NCBI GenBank assembly: GCA_018883265.1
Contig: VEQK01000004.1
Span: 21,464-85,463, forward strand
Direction: 5' to 3'
From: Rhodocyclaceae bacterium
Lineage (GTDB): Bacteria > Pseudomonadota > Gammaproteobacteria > Burkholderiales > Rhodocyclaceae
DNA: 64,000 bases
Shown: positions 21,966-31,249 of the stretch, one piece after another
Numbering within the stretch: position 1 is the first letter of the stretch
How the letters are laid out: the number at the start of each line of letters is the position of its first letter
Made by a program: the position numbers and the translations under genes
The notes under the pieces: model-generated
What the model saw: the letters and a program-made list of their open reading frames with translations, nothing else
Told to the model about the DNA's origin: nothing
Databases searched by the model: none

Positions 21966-22340
21966 TTATGCCTTGCGCGTATGACCGGCCGCTTGAAGCC
22001 GTTGTAAATAAGTTTGCCAGAGTGCCTGATGCTGGGTGGCGAATTCGTGGAGGATGTCCCAAGAGTATAGACCGCTGTCGTGCCCATCGGAAAAGATGAG
22101 CTTCACGGCGTAATTTCCCACCGGCTCAATCCCGGTGATGGAGACATCTTCCTTACCGACTTGAAGGACTTCGTTGCCCTGTCCGTGGCCGCGAACCTCG
22201 GCTGACGGCGAGTAAACCCTGAGGAATTCGGCGCTCAGAGTGACTTCGCCGAGATCTGCGTAGTTCAGAACCAGAGTTTGACCACCAGAACGTAGTCGCA
22301 GTTCTTCTGGGACTGGAGTGTTGTTCTGTAGACCAGCCAT
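21966..22340 (-). CDS. DUF971 family protein (gamma-butyrobetaine hydroxylase-like N-terminal domain)
   Basis: A 124-residue protein with the DUF971 pattern: [18 protein letters not shown], the [11 protein letters not shown] region, and [23 protein letters not shown] (family motif F-x-D-G-H-x-x-G-I-Y-x-W). The same domain forms the N-terminus of gamma-butyrobetaine hydroxylases, and in bacteria it often stands alone near ubiE. Its role is not established. The start ATG overlaps the topB stop (TAATG), so the two are translationally coupled. Confidence 0.85.
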   Translation of the reverse strand: MAGLQNNTPVPEELRLRSGGQTLVLNYADLGEVTLSAEFLRVYSPSAEVRGHGQGNEVLQVGKEDVSITGIEPVGNYAVKLIFSDGHDSGLYSWDILHEFATQHQALWQTYLQRLQAAGHTRKA

Positions 22341-24946
22341 TATTCTTTTGCGCTGGCTGCTTTCTTAGCGGCCGGTTTTTTTGCCGCAGCTTTTTTAGCA
22401 GGCGCCTTCGTCGCTTTCTTGGCTGCCGGTTTTTTCACGGCTGTCTTTTTCACTGGTTCAGCAGCATCACCCGTGGCCTTGGCTTTGGCGGGCGCTTTCG
22501 TTGCTGCCTTCTTCTCAGGCCGCGGTTCAAACTCGAAGCCAACTTTGCCGTCGTTGCCGAGGGCCAGGAACGCCGAGAATTTGCGGCGGGTCCGTGCCGA
22601 GACAAACTCTTTGAGCAGATCGGTCTTGCCGCTGGTGAGTAGTTTCGACATTTGTTCGGCGTCGATGGGCTGCTGCAGAATGATCTGGCCAGAGCGGAAG
22701 GTACAGCTCTTTTCCGGGCCGACCGACTTTTCGCAGACGTAGGACGTGACGTACGGATAAATGTTGGCCGCACATTTGGGGCATTTGCCGACGCTGGCGA
22801 CGCCCGAGAAATCCACGGGTTCGGTGGATGCATCATCGGATTGGCCAAAGTCGAACGCCGGTTGGTGCTCGTCATTGAGTTTGATCAGGGCGGCGAATGG
22901 GCGCCCCATCTTATTGCGGAAGCCATTGAGCGGGCCAACCTGGCGCTCTTTGATGAGCGTTTCGATTTCGGCGGGCTCGAACTGGCGACCAGCGACGGTT
23001 TTCCACAAACCGTAATCGCAGCTGCCGCACTGGAACTTTTTGTAGGTTTCTTTGATGACACCGCCGCACTTGGGGCACGGTGTGGTCAAAGTGCCGAAGT
23101 CACCGGGGATGGTGTCGTGTTCGTAGTTCTTGGCCTTGGCGACCATGTCTTCGGTCATCTGGGCGATTTCGGCCATGAACTGTTTGCGTGAGAGTTCGCC
23201 GCGCTCCATGCTGCCCAGTTTGGATTCCCATTCGCCAGTGAGTTCTGGCGAAGTGAGTGCCGTGACGCCCAGGCCGTTGAGCAGGGTCATCAGGTTGAAG
23301 GCTTTCGCCATCGGGATCAGTTCTCGGCCTTCGCGTAGCAGATACTGCTCGGTGAGCAGCCCTTCGATGATCTGGGCGCGGGTGGCCGGCGTTCCTAGCC
23401 CACGACCCGCCATCGCGGCGCGAAGTTCGTCATCATCGATGCGTTTACCGGCGCTCTCCATGGCGGAGAGCAGCGTGGCTTCGGAATAGCGTGCAGGCGG
23501 GCGGGTAGCCGAGGCTTTAAGGCGCACGTCTTCGGTTTTGACTGTTTCGCCGTCGGTCACAGCCGGCAGGTTGGTTTCTTCATCGCTCTCTTCTTTGCCG
23601 TAGATGGTGAGCCAGCCCTTTTTGACCAGGACCTTACCCTCGGTCTTGAAGGGGTGCTTGCCGACACGGGTGATGCGGGTGGTGACCAGGTATTCGGCGG
23701 CCGGGTAGAAGACCGAGAGGAAACGACGCACCACGAAATCGTAGAGCTTGGCTTCGACGTCCGACAGGCTCTTGGGTACGGTGCCGGTCGGGATGATGGC
23801 GAAGTGATCCGAGATCTTGGTGTTGTTGAAAATACGCTTGTTTGGTTTGACCCAGCCCTCTTTGACGATTTCGTTGGCGAAGGGGGCGTATAGATCCGGT
23901 AGGCCGGCCAATACATTGTGTACGGTCGGCAAATAATCTTCTGGCAGGGCGCGCGAATCGGTCCGTGGGTAGGTCAGAACCTTGTGCTTTTCATAGAGCG
24001 CCTGGGCGATTGACAGCGTGGTTTTGGCGGAGAAGCCAAAGCGCGTGTTCGCCTCACGTTGCAAGCTTGTTAGATCAAATAGCAGGGGAGATAGCCGATT
24101 TTCCGGTTTGGCGGTGTCAGTCACGACTCCCGGCTTGCCGAGGCACTCTCCGCGGATCGATTCGGCTTCCTGTTCCTGCCACAGACGCTCGGCGCGGGCG
24201 TGTTCATCCTCGCCCTTTTTGAAACTTTCATCGAACCAGCGGCCGGTGTAAGACCCACCCGCCGCCTCGAATTCGCCCTCGACTTCCCAGTAGTTACGGG
24301 GCACAAAGGCGCGGATTTCTTTTTCACGTTCCACCACTAGCGACAGGGTCGGGGTCTGCACACGGCCGACGGTGGTGAGGTGAAAACCGCCCGTCTTCGA
24401 GTTGAACGCGGTCATGGCACGGGTGCCATTGATACCCACCAGCCAGTCGGATTCCGAACGGCAAACGGCGGCATCGCCCAGGCCCTGCATCTCGGCGCCA
24501 TCGCGCAGATGCTTGAAGCCGTCCTGGATGGCTTCCTTGGTCATCGATTGCAGCCACAGGCGCTGGATGGGCACTTTGGCCTTGGCGTACTGGGCAATGT
24601 AATTAAAGATGAGCTCGCCCTCGCGTCCCGCGTCACACGCGTTGATCAGGCCGTCGATATCCTTGCGGCGGAGCAGCTTCTGCAGCACTTTCAGGCGGGG
24701 GGCCGATTTTTCGATAGGCTGCAGATCAAAATGGGGTGGGATCACGGGCAGGTGGGCAAACGTCCATTTACCACGTTTGACTTCGAACTCTTCCGGGCAG
24801 ATCAGCGCCAGCAGGTGACCCACGGCCGACGATAGAACGTAGTCGTCGCTTTCATAATAGTCATCATGCTTGGTAAAGCCGCCGAGCGCTTTAGAAATGT
24901 CCAGAGCGACAGAAGGTTTCTCGGCGATGATCAGCTTTTTGCCCAT
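22340..24946 (-). CDS. topB: DNA topoisomerase III with lysine/alanine-rich tail
   Basis: An 868-residue type IA topoisomerase. The TOPRIM domain is at the N-terminus (KKLIIAEKPSVALDISKALGG and NACDAGREGELIFNYI). The active-site tyrosine lies in VLTYPRTDSRALPEDY. Two C-terminal zinc-ribbon-like segments follow (CPKCGGVIKETYKKFQCGSC and CPKCAANIYPYVTSYVC). The last 60 or so residues are repeats of KKPAAKKA type, like histone H1 or betaproteobacterial AlgP/HU tails. The start ATG at 24946 begins the TOPRIM sequence, while the longer in-frame reading upstream is low-complexity and unlike the family. It is probably co-expressed with the DUF971 gene, ubiE and ubiJ. Confidence 0.93.
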   Translation of the reverse strand: MGKKLIIAEKPSVALDISKALGGFTKHDDYYESDDYVLSSAVGHLLALICPEEFEVKRGKWTFAHLPVIPPHFDLQPIEKSAPRLKVLQKLLRRKDIDGLINACDAGREGELIFNYIAQYAKAKVPIQRLWLQSMTKEAIQDGFKHLRDGAEMQGLGDAAVCRSESDWLVGINGTRAMTAFNSKTGGFHLTTVGRVQTPTLSLVVEREKEIRAFVPRNYWEVEGEFEAAGGSYTGRWFDESFKKGEDEHARAERLWQEQEAESIRGECLGKPGVVTDTAKPENRLSPLLFDLTSLQREANTRFGFSAKTTLSIAQALYEKHKVLTYPRTDSRALPEDYLPTVHNVLAGLPDLYAPFANEIVKEGWVKPNKRIFNNTKISDHFAIIPTGTVPKSLSDVEAKLYDFVVRRFLSVFYPAAEYLVTTRITRVGKHPFKTEGKVLVKKGWLTIYGKEESDEETNLPAVTDGETVKTEDVRLKASATRPPARYSEATLLSAMESAGKRIDDDELRAAMAGRGLGTPATRAQIIEGLLTEQYLLREGRELIPMAKAFNLMTLLNGLGVTALTSPELTGEWESKLGSMERGELSRKQFMAEIAQMTEDMVAKAKNYEHDTIPGDFGTLTTPCPKCGGVIKETYKKFQCGSCDYGLWKTVAGRQFEPAEIETLIKERQVGPLNGFRNKMGRPFAALIKLNDEHQPAFDFGQSDDASTEPVDFSGVASVGKCPKCAANIYPYVTSYVCEKSVGPEKSCTFRSGQIILQQPIDAEQMSKLLTSGKTDLLKEFVSARTRRKFSAFLALGNDGKVGFEFEPRPEKKAATKAPAKAKATGDAAEPVKKTAVKKPAAKKATKAPAKKAAAKKPAAKKAASAKE

Positions 24947-25061
24947 GGGGTGACGTCTCGTCTCGACAGCTGATGGGGCGGCCTCACAGCCGGTTCCGCT
25001 ATCCGGTAATTGGTGGGTGGCGGACGTCCGGAGATGCCGCCTAACCGCCGCATCATAGGAG

Positions 25062-25083
25062 GGCTTGCCGGGATTGGCAAGCC
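25062..25083. repeat. Perfect inverted repeat between smg and topB
   Basis: GGCTTGCC (25062-25069) and GGCAAGCC (25076-25083) make an 8-pair stem with a 6-base loop, about 20 bases past the smg stop. No U-run follows on the minus strand. It may be a weak terminator or a processing stem separating smg from topB. The rest of the 155-base gap shows no gene. Confidence 0.4.
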
Positions 25084-25101
25084 GATCGGCCCCAGAGGGG
25101 G

Positions 25102-25563
25102 TTAGTTGTATACGGGGTTGGCTTCGTCGAGCAGGGTTTCGACCAGCAGACAATCGACCGCCTGATTGCGGCTCCAGAGCACCATCAGCACGATGATCTT
25201 GAAGTGTTCTAGCGTCAGATCGTCCATAGCCATGGCGCGGTCGATGATGAGTTCACGCAGGTCGGCCGGTACCGCGTTCTGCTGTTCCAGCGCCCACAGG
25301 TAGTTCAGGCAGTCGGCACCCAGGTGCTCATATTCCCGATCGGTGTAGATGCGAATTGCCTCAACAGAGGGTAAGGCCACTGCCCGGTGGCGCTCACCGG
25401 CAAGACCGGCCAGCCAGCCGAAGGCTTCGTCAATTTCCTCTCGTTCGAAACCTGCTTCGATCAGGCTTTCAGAGAGGGGTTCCGCATCCAGCTGGATGGT
25501 CTGCTGTTCGCTATTGCCAAGTTCTTCAAAGTGTTCGAATAGATAAACCAGAATATCGAGCAT
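25102..25563 (-). CDS. smg: Smg family protein (DUF494)
   Basis: A 153-residue acidic protein that starts MLDILVYLFEHF, the conserved DUF494/Smg N-terminus. It continues with GFEREEIDEAFGWL and RIYTDREYEHLGADCLNYLWALE, and ends near LMVLWSRNQ. The function is unknown. The gene is almost always next to dprA and topoisomerase in beta- and gammaproteobacteria, as here (dprA ends 44 bases upstream). Confidence 0.92.
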   Translation of the reverse strand: MLDILVYLFEHFEELGNSEQQTIQLDAEPLSESLIEAGFEREEIDEAFGWLAGLAGERHRAVALPSVEAIRIYTDREYEHLGADCLNYLWALEQQNAVPADLRELIIDRAMAMDDLTLEHFKIIVLMVLWSRNQAVDCLLVETLLDEANPVYN

Positions 25564-25607
25564 GGTGGCAACCTAAGCGTGGGTGAATCAATGAGCTGCT
25601 GTAGTCA

Positions 25608-26747
25608 TTATGCACGAATTAACCGTTGATAACGTCCGCCGGGCAAATTTGTTACCACGCCGTCCAGCGTGAGTTCGGTCAGCATCGCAAGCACCACGTC
25701 GGCCGTCAGCGTGCTGCGGGCGATGAGTTGGTCCAGGGTCGCCGGTTCGTGCCCCAGCGCCCTGAGTAAGGCGGCGTGTTCAGGGCGCGTTTCGGCGGTG
25801 CCTGTCTCGTCGTTGGTTGTGGCTGATGTCGCAGCCACCACTTGTGGGCCCAGTTCTTCAAGAATATCCTGAGCGCATTCCACCAGTTTGGCGCCCTGCT
25901 TGATGAGCGCATGACAGCCTTTGTATTGAGGCGCGTGGATTGAGCCGGGAATCGCAAAAATGTCGCGACCCAGTTCGCCGGCCAGGCGGGCGGTGATGAG
26001 TGAGCCGGAAGCCGGTGCTGCTTCGACCACCAGACAGGCCTGACCAAGGCCCGCGATCAGCCGGTTACGCCGTGGGAAGTTGCTGGCTGTGGCGGCGGTA
26101 CCCAGTGGAAACTCTGAAATAATGCAGCCATTACCCGTGATCAGATGCGCTAGTTTTTTGTTGCTGGCCGGGTAGACTCGGTCAATGCCTGTGCCGATGA
26201 CGGCGATTGTGCCGCTGCGTGTATCCGAGCGCAGTGCGCCTTCGTGGGCGGCCGCATCAATCCCTAAAGCAAGGCCGCTGACGATACTAAAACCGGCGTC
26301 GGCCAGTACCTTCGAAAAAGCGCGGGCATTCTCAAGGCCCTGGGGCGTGGCATTGCGGCTGCCGACGATGCCGATCGCGGGATGGTTGAGATAGGCCGGG
26401 TCACCGTTTACGTACAACAGGCTGGGTGGATCGGCCGATTCCAACAGGCGTTGCGGGTACTCCTTGTCGGCCAGTGTGATGATGCGATGATCGGGCGCTT
26501 CCAGCCAGGTTAGGGTCTGCTCGAGCACAGATTGCTGGGCTTCCAGTGTCAAACCGTCGAACAGGGATTGCGCCAGTTTGATGCCGATCACACCGGCGAT
26601 GGCACTGAGACCGGCATCCATTACGGCGGCCGGGTGGCCAAACGCCGAGAGCAGTTGTTGCTGGGTGCGCGGGCCGATGCCGGCGGGCAGTGTCAGGTTA
26701 AGCCAGGCGCGTAAATCGTCGGTGGCACTGTTTGCTGAGGGACTCAT
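25608..26747 (-). CDS. dprA: DNA-processing protein DprA
   Basis: A 379-residue DprA/Smf that loads RecA onto incoming single-stranded DNA during natural transformation. It shows an N-terminal SAM-like region, then the Rossmann-fold core with YPQRLLESADPPSLLYVNGD, IGIVGSRNATPQG, IVSGLALGIDAAAHEGAL and the FPRRNRLIAGL signature. A C-terminal winged-helix DML1-like domain follows. The start ATG overlaps the upstream stop (ATGA). The window holds no other competence genes. Confidence 0.95.
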   Translation of the reverse strand: MSPSANSATDDLRAWLNLTLPAGIGPRTQQQLLSAFGHPAAVMDAGLSAIAGVIGIKLAQSLFDGLTLEAQQSVLEQTLTWLEAPDHRIITLADKEYPQRLLESADPPSLLYVNGDPAYLNHPAIGIVGSRNATPQGLENARAFSKVLADAGFSIVSGLALGIDAAAHEGALRSDTRSGTIAVIGTGIDRVYPASNKKLAHLITGNGCIISEFPLGTAATASNFPRRNRLIAGLGQACLVVEAAPASGSLITARLAGELGRDIFAIPGSIHAPQYKGCHALIKQGAKLVECAQDILEELGPQVVAATSATTNDETGTAETRPEHAALLRALGHEPATLDQLIARSTLTADVVLAMLTELTLDGVVTNLPGGRYQRLIRA

Positions 26748-27655
26748 GGTTGATTCCTGAGGAGCATGGAGCGCGCCTGATCATTGATCTGCACCGGTTG
26801 CGTGGCGACACGAATACGGACTAGTGCGACGTTAGGGTACGCGGCGACGACAAGACCGCTCCCGATGCGGTGACCGGGGACCTGGGTTTGGGTAATGCCG
26901 GGATTGTCGTCGAGAACGCTGCTGCTGTTGTTGTCGCGGGCTTCGACGGGTTGATCCAGCTTGCGGCCATGCGTGGTCACCGGCGGACGCCACAGGGAAA
27001 CGGCCTGCCCGGTTCTCAGGCCAGTCAGGCAGCCACCGGAAATCACGACCAGATCCAGCGAGGTCGAAAGGGGATCTGCCAGCACATCGCTGGAGACCAG
27101 GCCGATGACCCGTGCATCACCGGGTGAGGCGGCAGGCGTCGGGGCTGCATTATTACCAACGGGCGCATCGCATTCTTTGGGCTCCCAGCGCTGTGCCTCG
27201 CTGACAGTCATCAGGCTGTCACCGCGGGAGACTTCCTGGCGCACGGATTGGATCCGTACCCAGGCGACTCCGGGTTCATTCGGGTCGGCAATTTCCTGGT
27301 TTTCGGTCAGGCGCTGCAGGGTACGCCCGCGTCCGACCGGCACGGCCAGCACACCGAGCGTGCGATCACCGCCGGGTAATTGCAGGCGAAGTCCTTGCCG
27401 GAACAATACAACCTCGGTATCTGCAGGAAGCCGATCCTGATCGTCGCCCAGTTTGATCCTGATAATGCTGCCCCGATCCATGATGCGTTGTTGCGTTGTG
27501 GCGCCAGTGACGCGACCAAGGCTGCTGAAGACCGCTTCAGGGATGATGATTGGCAGGCCGGGTGCCTGGGCCAGGACGTCTAACGGCACCGTCAGCAGCA
27601 AAAAACCTAACGCGCTGACTTGGCGGAAGATGGAACAGTTGAATCGGAGACGCAT
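26744..27655 (-). CDS. Exported protein of unknown function upstream of dprA
   Basis: A 303-residue protein with an N-terminal signal peptide ([22 protein letters not shown]), so it is probably periplasmic. It holds the position taken in many betaproteobacteria by a LysM-domain protein (between def, divergent, and dprA). Its C-terminal half has the glycine-rich [16 protein letters not shown] ... [16 protein letters not shown] pattern of those proteins. I see no clear LysM motif in its N-terminal half, which may have been lost or diverged. I chose the ATG at 27655 because the signal peptide begins there; a longer reading would run into def. Its stop overlaps dprA. Confidence 0.65.
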   Translation of the reverse strand: MRLRFNCSIFRQVSALGFLLLTVPLDVLAQAPGLPIIIPEAVFSSLGRVTGATTQQRIMDRGSIIRIKLGDDQDRLPADTEVVLFRQGLRLQLPGGDRTLGVLAVPVGRGRTLQRLTENQEIADPNEPGVAWVRIQSVRQEVSRGDSLMTVSEAQRWEPKECDAPVGNNAAPTPAASPGDARVIGLVSSDVLADPLSTSLDLVVISGGCLTGLRTGQAVSLWRPPVTTHGRKLDQPVEARDNNSSSVLDDNPGITQTQVPGHRIGSGLVVAAYPNVALVRIRVATQPVQINDQARSMLLRNQP

Positions 27656-27760
27656 CGCTATAATAGGGGTGATAAGGCGCCGGGCATCGGTCGCCGGACA
27701 AGCATAAATCATTTTATACAACCTGCAGCAACCCCCTGCTTCAGATTTTCCCAGAGAACC

Positions 27761-28264
27761 ATGGCCCTGCTCCCGATTCTGCGATTTCCCGATGAACGTC
27801 TGCGCACTGTCGCCGAGCCGGTGACGGTGTTTGATGCCGCGCTCCGCCAGCTGACGCAGGATATGGCTGAAACCATGTATGAGGCGCCCGGTATCGGCCT
27901 GGCCGCCACGCAGGTCAACGTTCACCAGCGCGTGGTGGTGATTGACGTGTCGGAAGAGCAGAATGCGCTGCAGGTCTTCATCAATCCGGTTATCGAAAAG
28001 GTCAGCGGTATGCAGACCTATGAAGAAGGATGTTTGTCAGTTCCCGGCATCTATGACAAGGTTGATCGCCCGTCGGATGTGCGCGTGCGTTACCAGGATC
28101 TCGATGGCAAGGAGCATGTGCTGGAGACGGGGGATCTGCTGGCGATTTGTATTCAACACGAAATCGACCACCTGAACGGCAAGGTGTTTGTCGATCATTT
28201 GTCGCAGCTGAAGCAGACGCGCATTCGCACGAAACTGGCCAAGCAAGCCCGGCATACCGCCTGA
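27761..28264 (+). CDS. def: Peptide deformylase
   Basis: A 167-residue metalloenzyme that removes the formyl group from nascent proteins. All three motifs are intact: [16 protein letters not shown] (metal-ligand Cys) and HEIDHLNG (HExxH). The protein begins [21 protein letters not shown], as in related def proteins. The ATG at 27761 fits that start. It is followed immediately by fmt, whose ATG overlaps its stop. Confidence 0.97.
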   Translation: MALLPILRFPDERLRTVAEPVTVFDAALRQLTQDMAETMYEAPGIGLAATQVNVHQRVVVIDVSEEQNALQVFINPVIEKVSGMQTYEEGCLSVPGIYDKVDRPSDVRVRYQDLDGKEHVLETGDLLAICIQHEIDHLNGKVFVDHLSQLKQTRIRTKLAKQARHTA

Positions 28265-29208
28265 TGATGCCGGCTACAGGGTTGCGTATCGGTTTTGCCG
28301 GAACACCGACGTTTGCAGAACAGGCGTTACAAGCTATTCTGAATGCTGGCTTTGGGGTCGCCGTCGTGCTGACGCAGCCTGATCGACCTTCGGGTCGCGG
28401 TATGCAGCTCACCCCATCGCCGGTGAAGCAGCTCGCCGTGCAAGCGCACATACCGGTTGAACAACCGGTGTCACTGCGTAATGCGGAGGCGCAGGCGATG
28501 CTACGCGCCTATGATCTGGATGTGCTGGTGGTTGTGGCGTATGGGTTGATTCTGCCGCAGGCAGTCCTTGATCTGCCGCGTTATGGCTGTCTTAATATTC
28601 ATGGGTCATTGCTGCCCCGCTGGCGTGGTGCAGCGCCGATTCACCGGGCCATCGAAGCCGGTGATACGGAGACCGGTGTCTGCATCATGCAGATGGATGC
28701 CGGTCTGGATACGGGGCCGGTGGTCGATGCGGCGCGCTTGTTCATCCTCCCGGCAGAAACGACGGCTCATTTGCATGATCGCTTAGCCGCGCTTGGCGCC
28801 GAACGCATCGTGGCGGTTTTACAAAAACTGGCTGAGGGCGAGACATTGACTATGCAAGCCCAGCCCGAAGCGGGTGTGACCTATGCGCACAAGTTAGAGA
28901 AGGCGGAGTCATTACTCGATCTGAAATCGGCAGCAACTCAGCTGGATCGAAAGATTCGTGCCTATAACCCCTTCCCTGGCGCCGTACTGCAGTCGGCGGG
29001 CAAGCCGATCAAGATCTGGCGGGCCAGTATGGCCGATGGCAACGGTCTGCCGGGTACGGTACTGGCGGTTGATGAGGCCGGGGTAATCGTGGCCTGTGGT
29101 GAAGGCGCGTTACGCCTGGAGGTGCTGCAGGCACCCGGCGGCAAACGGTTGCCTGCGGCGGAGTTTCTGCGCGGTCATCCACTGCCGGTAGGGACCCTCC
29201 TGGCTTGA
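28264..29208 (+). CDS. fmt: Methionyl-tRNA formyltransferase
   Basis: A 314-residue enzyme that formylates initiator Met-tRNA. It has the N-terminal LRIGFAGTPTFAEQAL, the formyl-folate-binding signature HGSLLPRWRGAAPI, and a C-terminal tRNA-binding OB-like domain (around YNPFPGAV). The ATG at 28264 overlaps the def TGA, so the pair is coupled as in most bacteria. Confidence 0.97.
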   Translation: MMPATGLRIGFAGTPTFAEQALQAILNAGFGVAVVLTQPDRPSGRGMQLTPSPVKQLAVQAHIPVEQPVSLRNAEAQAMLRAYDLDVLVVVAYGLILPQAVLDLPRYGCLNIHGSLLPRWRGAAPIHRAIEAGDTETGVCIMQMDAGLDTGPVVDAARLFILPAETTAHLHDRLAALGAERIVAVLQKLAEGETLTMQAQPEAGVTYAHKLEKAESLLDLKSAATQLDRKIRAYNPFPGAVLQSAGKPIKIWRASMADGNGLPGTVLAVDEAGVIVACGEGALRLEVLQAPGGKRLPAAEFLRGHPLPVGTLLA

Positions 29209-29313
29209 AATCTTTCTTGCCGGTGTTATATCTGCCAGAAGAGCGCTAAGACATTCTTAAGCCCGATTGGCTTTAATACACCCTGGAATTTTGAATTGTC
29301 CGAAGGAGTGGCC

Positions 29314-30159
29314 ATGAGTAACTGGTTTAAAACAACAATCCTGTTTGCCGCCATTACGGCGTTGTTCATGATGATCGGCGCACTGATCGGTGGCCGCGAG
29401 GGCATGATGATGGCGCTGCTCATCGGCGGTGGCATGAACTTCTTCGCCTACTGGTTCTCGGACAAAATGGTGCTGCGAATGTATAACGCGCAGCCCGTTG
29501 ATGAGACCTCGTCGCCGTACCTCTACAACATGGTGCGCGATCTCGCGTCACGCGCAGAGTTGCCCATGCCCCGCGTCTATCTGATTGATGAAGCCCAACC
29601 GAATGCATTTGCCACAGGTCGTAACCCCGACAATGCGGCTGTCGCTGCGACGACTGGCATCGTCAGTTTGCTGAGCGAACGCGAGTTGCGTGGCGTCATG
29701 GCGCACGAGCTAGCGCATGTAAAGCATCGTGACATCTTGACGTCGACAATCGCCGCAACGCTGGCCGGTGCGATCTCAGCGCTGGCCAACTTTGCCATGT
29801 TCTTTGGCGGCCGCGATGAAGACGGCCGTCCGGCCAATGCCATCGTTGGCATCATTGTGGCGATCATTGCGCCGCTGGCTGCCGCACTTATCCAGATGGC
29901 GATTTCGCGGGCGCGTGAATTCGAAGCCGATCGTGGCGGCGCCGAGATTAGCGGCGATCCGCTGGCGCTGGCCAGTGCGCTGGGCAAGATCGATGCCTAC
30001 GCACGCGGCATCCCGTTCCCGACGGCTGAGGCGCATCCGGCAACCGCCCAGATGATGATCATGAATCCGCTGGCAGGTGGCGCCATCGACAGCCTCTTCT
30101 CGACCCACCCGAAAACCGCAGAACGCATTGCGCGTCTGGAGGCGATGGCCGGCAGATAA
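29314..30159 (+). CDS. htpX: Zinc metalloprotease HtpX
   Basis: A 281-residue M48 membrane protease that degrades misfolded membrane proteins. The N-terminal helices ([20 protein letters not shown] and a following one) precede the catalytic [11 protein letters not shown] further helix pair and the downstream [12 protein letters not shown] segment carrying the third zinc ligand follow. The ATG at 29314 has an AAGGAG ribosome-binding site six bases upstream. The upstream 105-base gap may hold its own stress promoter, which I could not resolve. Confidence 0.96.
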   Translation: MSNWFKTTILFAAITALFMMIGALIGGREGMMMALLIGGGMNFFAYWFSDKMVLRMYNAQPVDETSSPYLYNMVRDLASRAELPMPRVYLIDEAQPNAFATGRNPDNAAVAATTGIVSLLSERELRGVMAHELAHVKHRDILTSTIAATLAGAISALANFAMFFGGRDEDGRPANAIVGIIVAIIAPLAAALIQMAISRAREFEADRGGAEISGDPLALASALGKIDAYARGIPFPTAEAHPATAQMMIMNPLAGGAIDSLFSTHPKTAERIARLEAMAGR

Positions 30160-30252
30160 AGTGGCCGACCGGCGGGCCCGGTCCTCATCGACAAAAAGCG
30201 TCGTAAACCGGACCAAACCCGCCAGTCATCTACTTGGTGACAATTTGTGGAT

Positions 30253-31200
30253 TTAGGGCAGATCTTTTAGAGCCTGTGTGACGATATAGGCCAGCCGCCG
30301 CCCGGCCAGTGCCAGGCGCATGTGGCTGGTGTCGCGTCCCTCGAGCCAGTAGTCCTGACGAATGACGAAGCTGCCCGGCAGATTGGGGTCGGGTAGCAGC
30401 CCAGGATAGACCTGATCCCGCGCGATGCTGAAAGATTCCTCGATCCAGGCGCGGGGCGGTTTGATGAGTTCGCTCTCGGTCACCTGCAACGATTGGCTCA
30501 GGAGACGGACGAGTTCTTGATTGAAGCGGTTGGAGCCCGGTCGGGCCTGTCCGGGGAGTTCGTCCCACCAGCGATGTAGGCTGAGGGGTTCCGGCGGTTT
30601 TCTGCCAGCATCCAAGACAGTCACCAGGTTGCCGCCTGCGTCGAGTTCACCAGGGTGACCGGGCACTTGCCGACTGGCGCAGTGCAGGGGTTGATGCGCA
30701 TCGGCTACGAGGTGGCTGACCCAGGCGAGTGCGACGGCCCGATCATGTCGGGACAGTGACGCATCGCCAAGCAGCCGGATCTGCGTACTCAACGCCTGCT
30801 CCAGAAGCCCATGGGGAGTCTGGCGCTCGAAGGGCCTGGCGATGTCGCGGTCGGCAAAGTGCCAGCGTCGCGTTGATTCACCGCTGCTGGCCCGGCTTAG
30901 CCATTGTCGGTTGGTGGTCGGTGGGGTGTCCGATGTTGAGGTGTTATCGGCTTTATCTCTCAGACTATCTGGCCAGAGCGCGGCGGCCATCCAGTTGGCT
31001 TCAGTGGATTGGCCCTGCGTGTCCGGAATCAGTCGCTGGCTTAGTAGCAACCGTTGAACGCGATCACGTGACGTCACGTCCAGTGCCGACCAGGCAACGG
31101 CCACGACCTCCCGGTGGCCTGCGGCATTCCAGGCGTGCGCGGTCCCTGATGCCAGTAGGAGCAGGTAGAGTAGCGGGCGTAAGAGAGGACGAAAAAGCAT
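30253..31200 (-). CDS. S1/P1-type periplasmic nuclease
   Basis: A 315-residue exported protein of the S1/P1 zinc nuclease family. After a signal peptide (PLLRPLLYLLLLASGTAHA) the mature chain starts AWNAAGHREVV. That provides the N-terminal Trp whose amino group binds zinc in the family. The zinc ligands follow in WHFADRD and SHLVADAHQPLHCA, and then GGNLVTV and LHRWWDELPG. Family members cleave single-stranded DNA and RNA and remove 3' phosphates. The ATG at 31200 is chosen because the signal peptide follows. It stands alone on the minus strand between htpX and rsmB, so it may be an insertion in an otherwise ordinary region. Confidence 0.85.
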   Translation of the reverse strand: MLFRPLLRPLLYLLLLASGTAHAWNAAGHREVVAVAWSALDVTSRDRVQRLLLSQRLIPDTQGQSTEANWMAAALWPDSLRDKADNTSTSDTPPTTNRQWLSRASSGESTRRWHFADRDIARPFERQTPHGLLEQALSTQIRLLGDASLSRHDRAVALAWVSHLVADAHQPLHCASRQVPGHPGELDAGGNLVTVLDAGRKPPEPLSLHRWWDELPGQARPGSNRFNQELVRLLSQSLQVTESELIKPPRAWIEESFSIARDQVYPGLLPDPNLPGSFVIRQDYWLEGRDTSHMRLALAGRRLAYIVTQALKDLP

Positions 31201-31249
31201 GCAGTGCGAAGCGCTTTGATGGTGTTGTAAACATGCTACACTCAAACCG

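Noticed and set aside
24947..25153. Longer N-terminus for TopB
   Set aside because: The extra residues are low complexity and do not belong to the TOPRIM domain, which begins right after the ATG at 24946.
27655..27925. Longer N-terminus of the exported protein upstream of dprA
   Set aside because: The extra residues would overlap def and precede a clear signal peptide, so the ATG at 27655 is better.
30160..30200. GC-rich stem (GACCGG ... CCGGTC) after htpX as a terminator
   Set aside because: The stem is short and no T-run follows, so it cannot be supported as a terminator.
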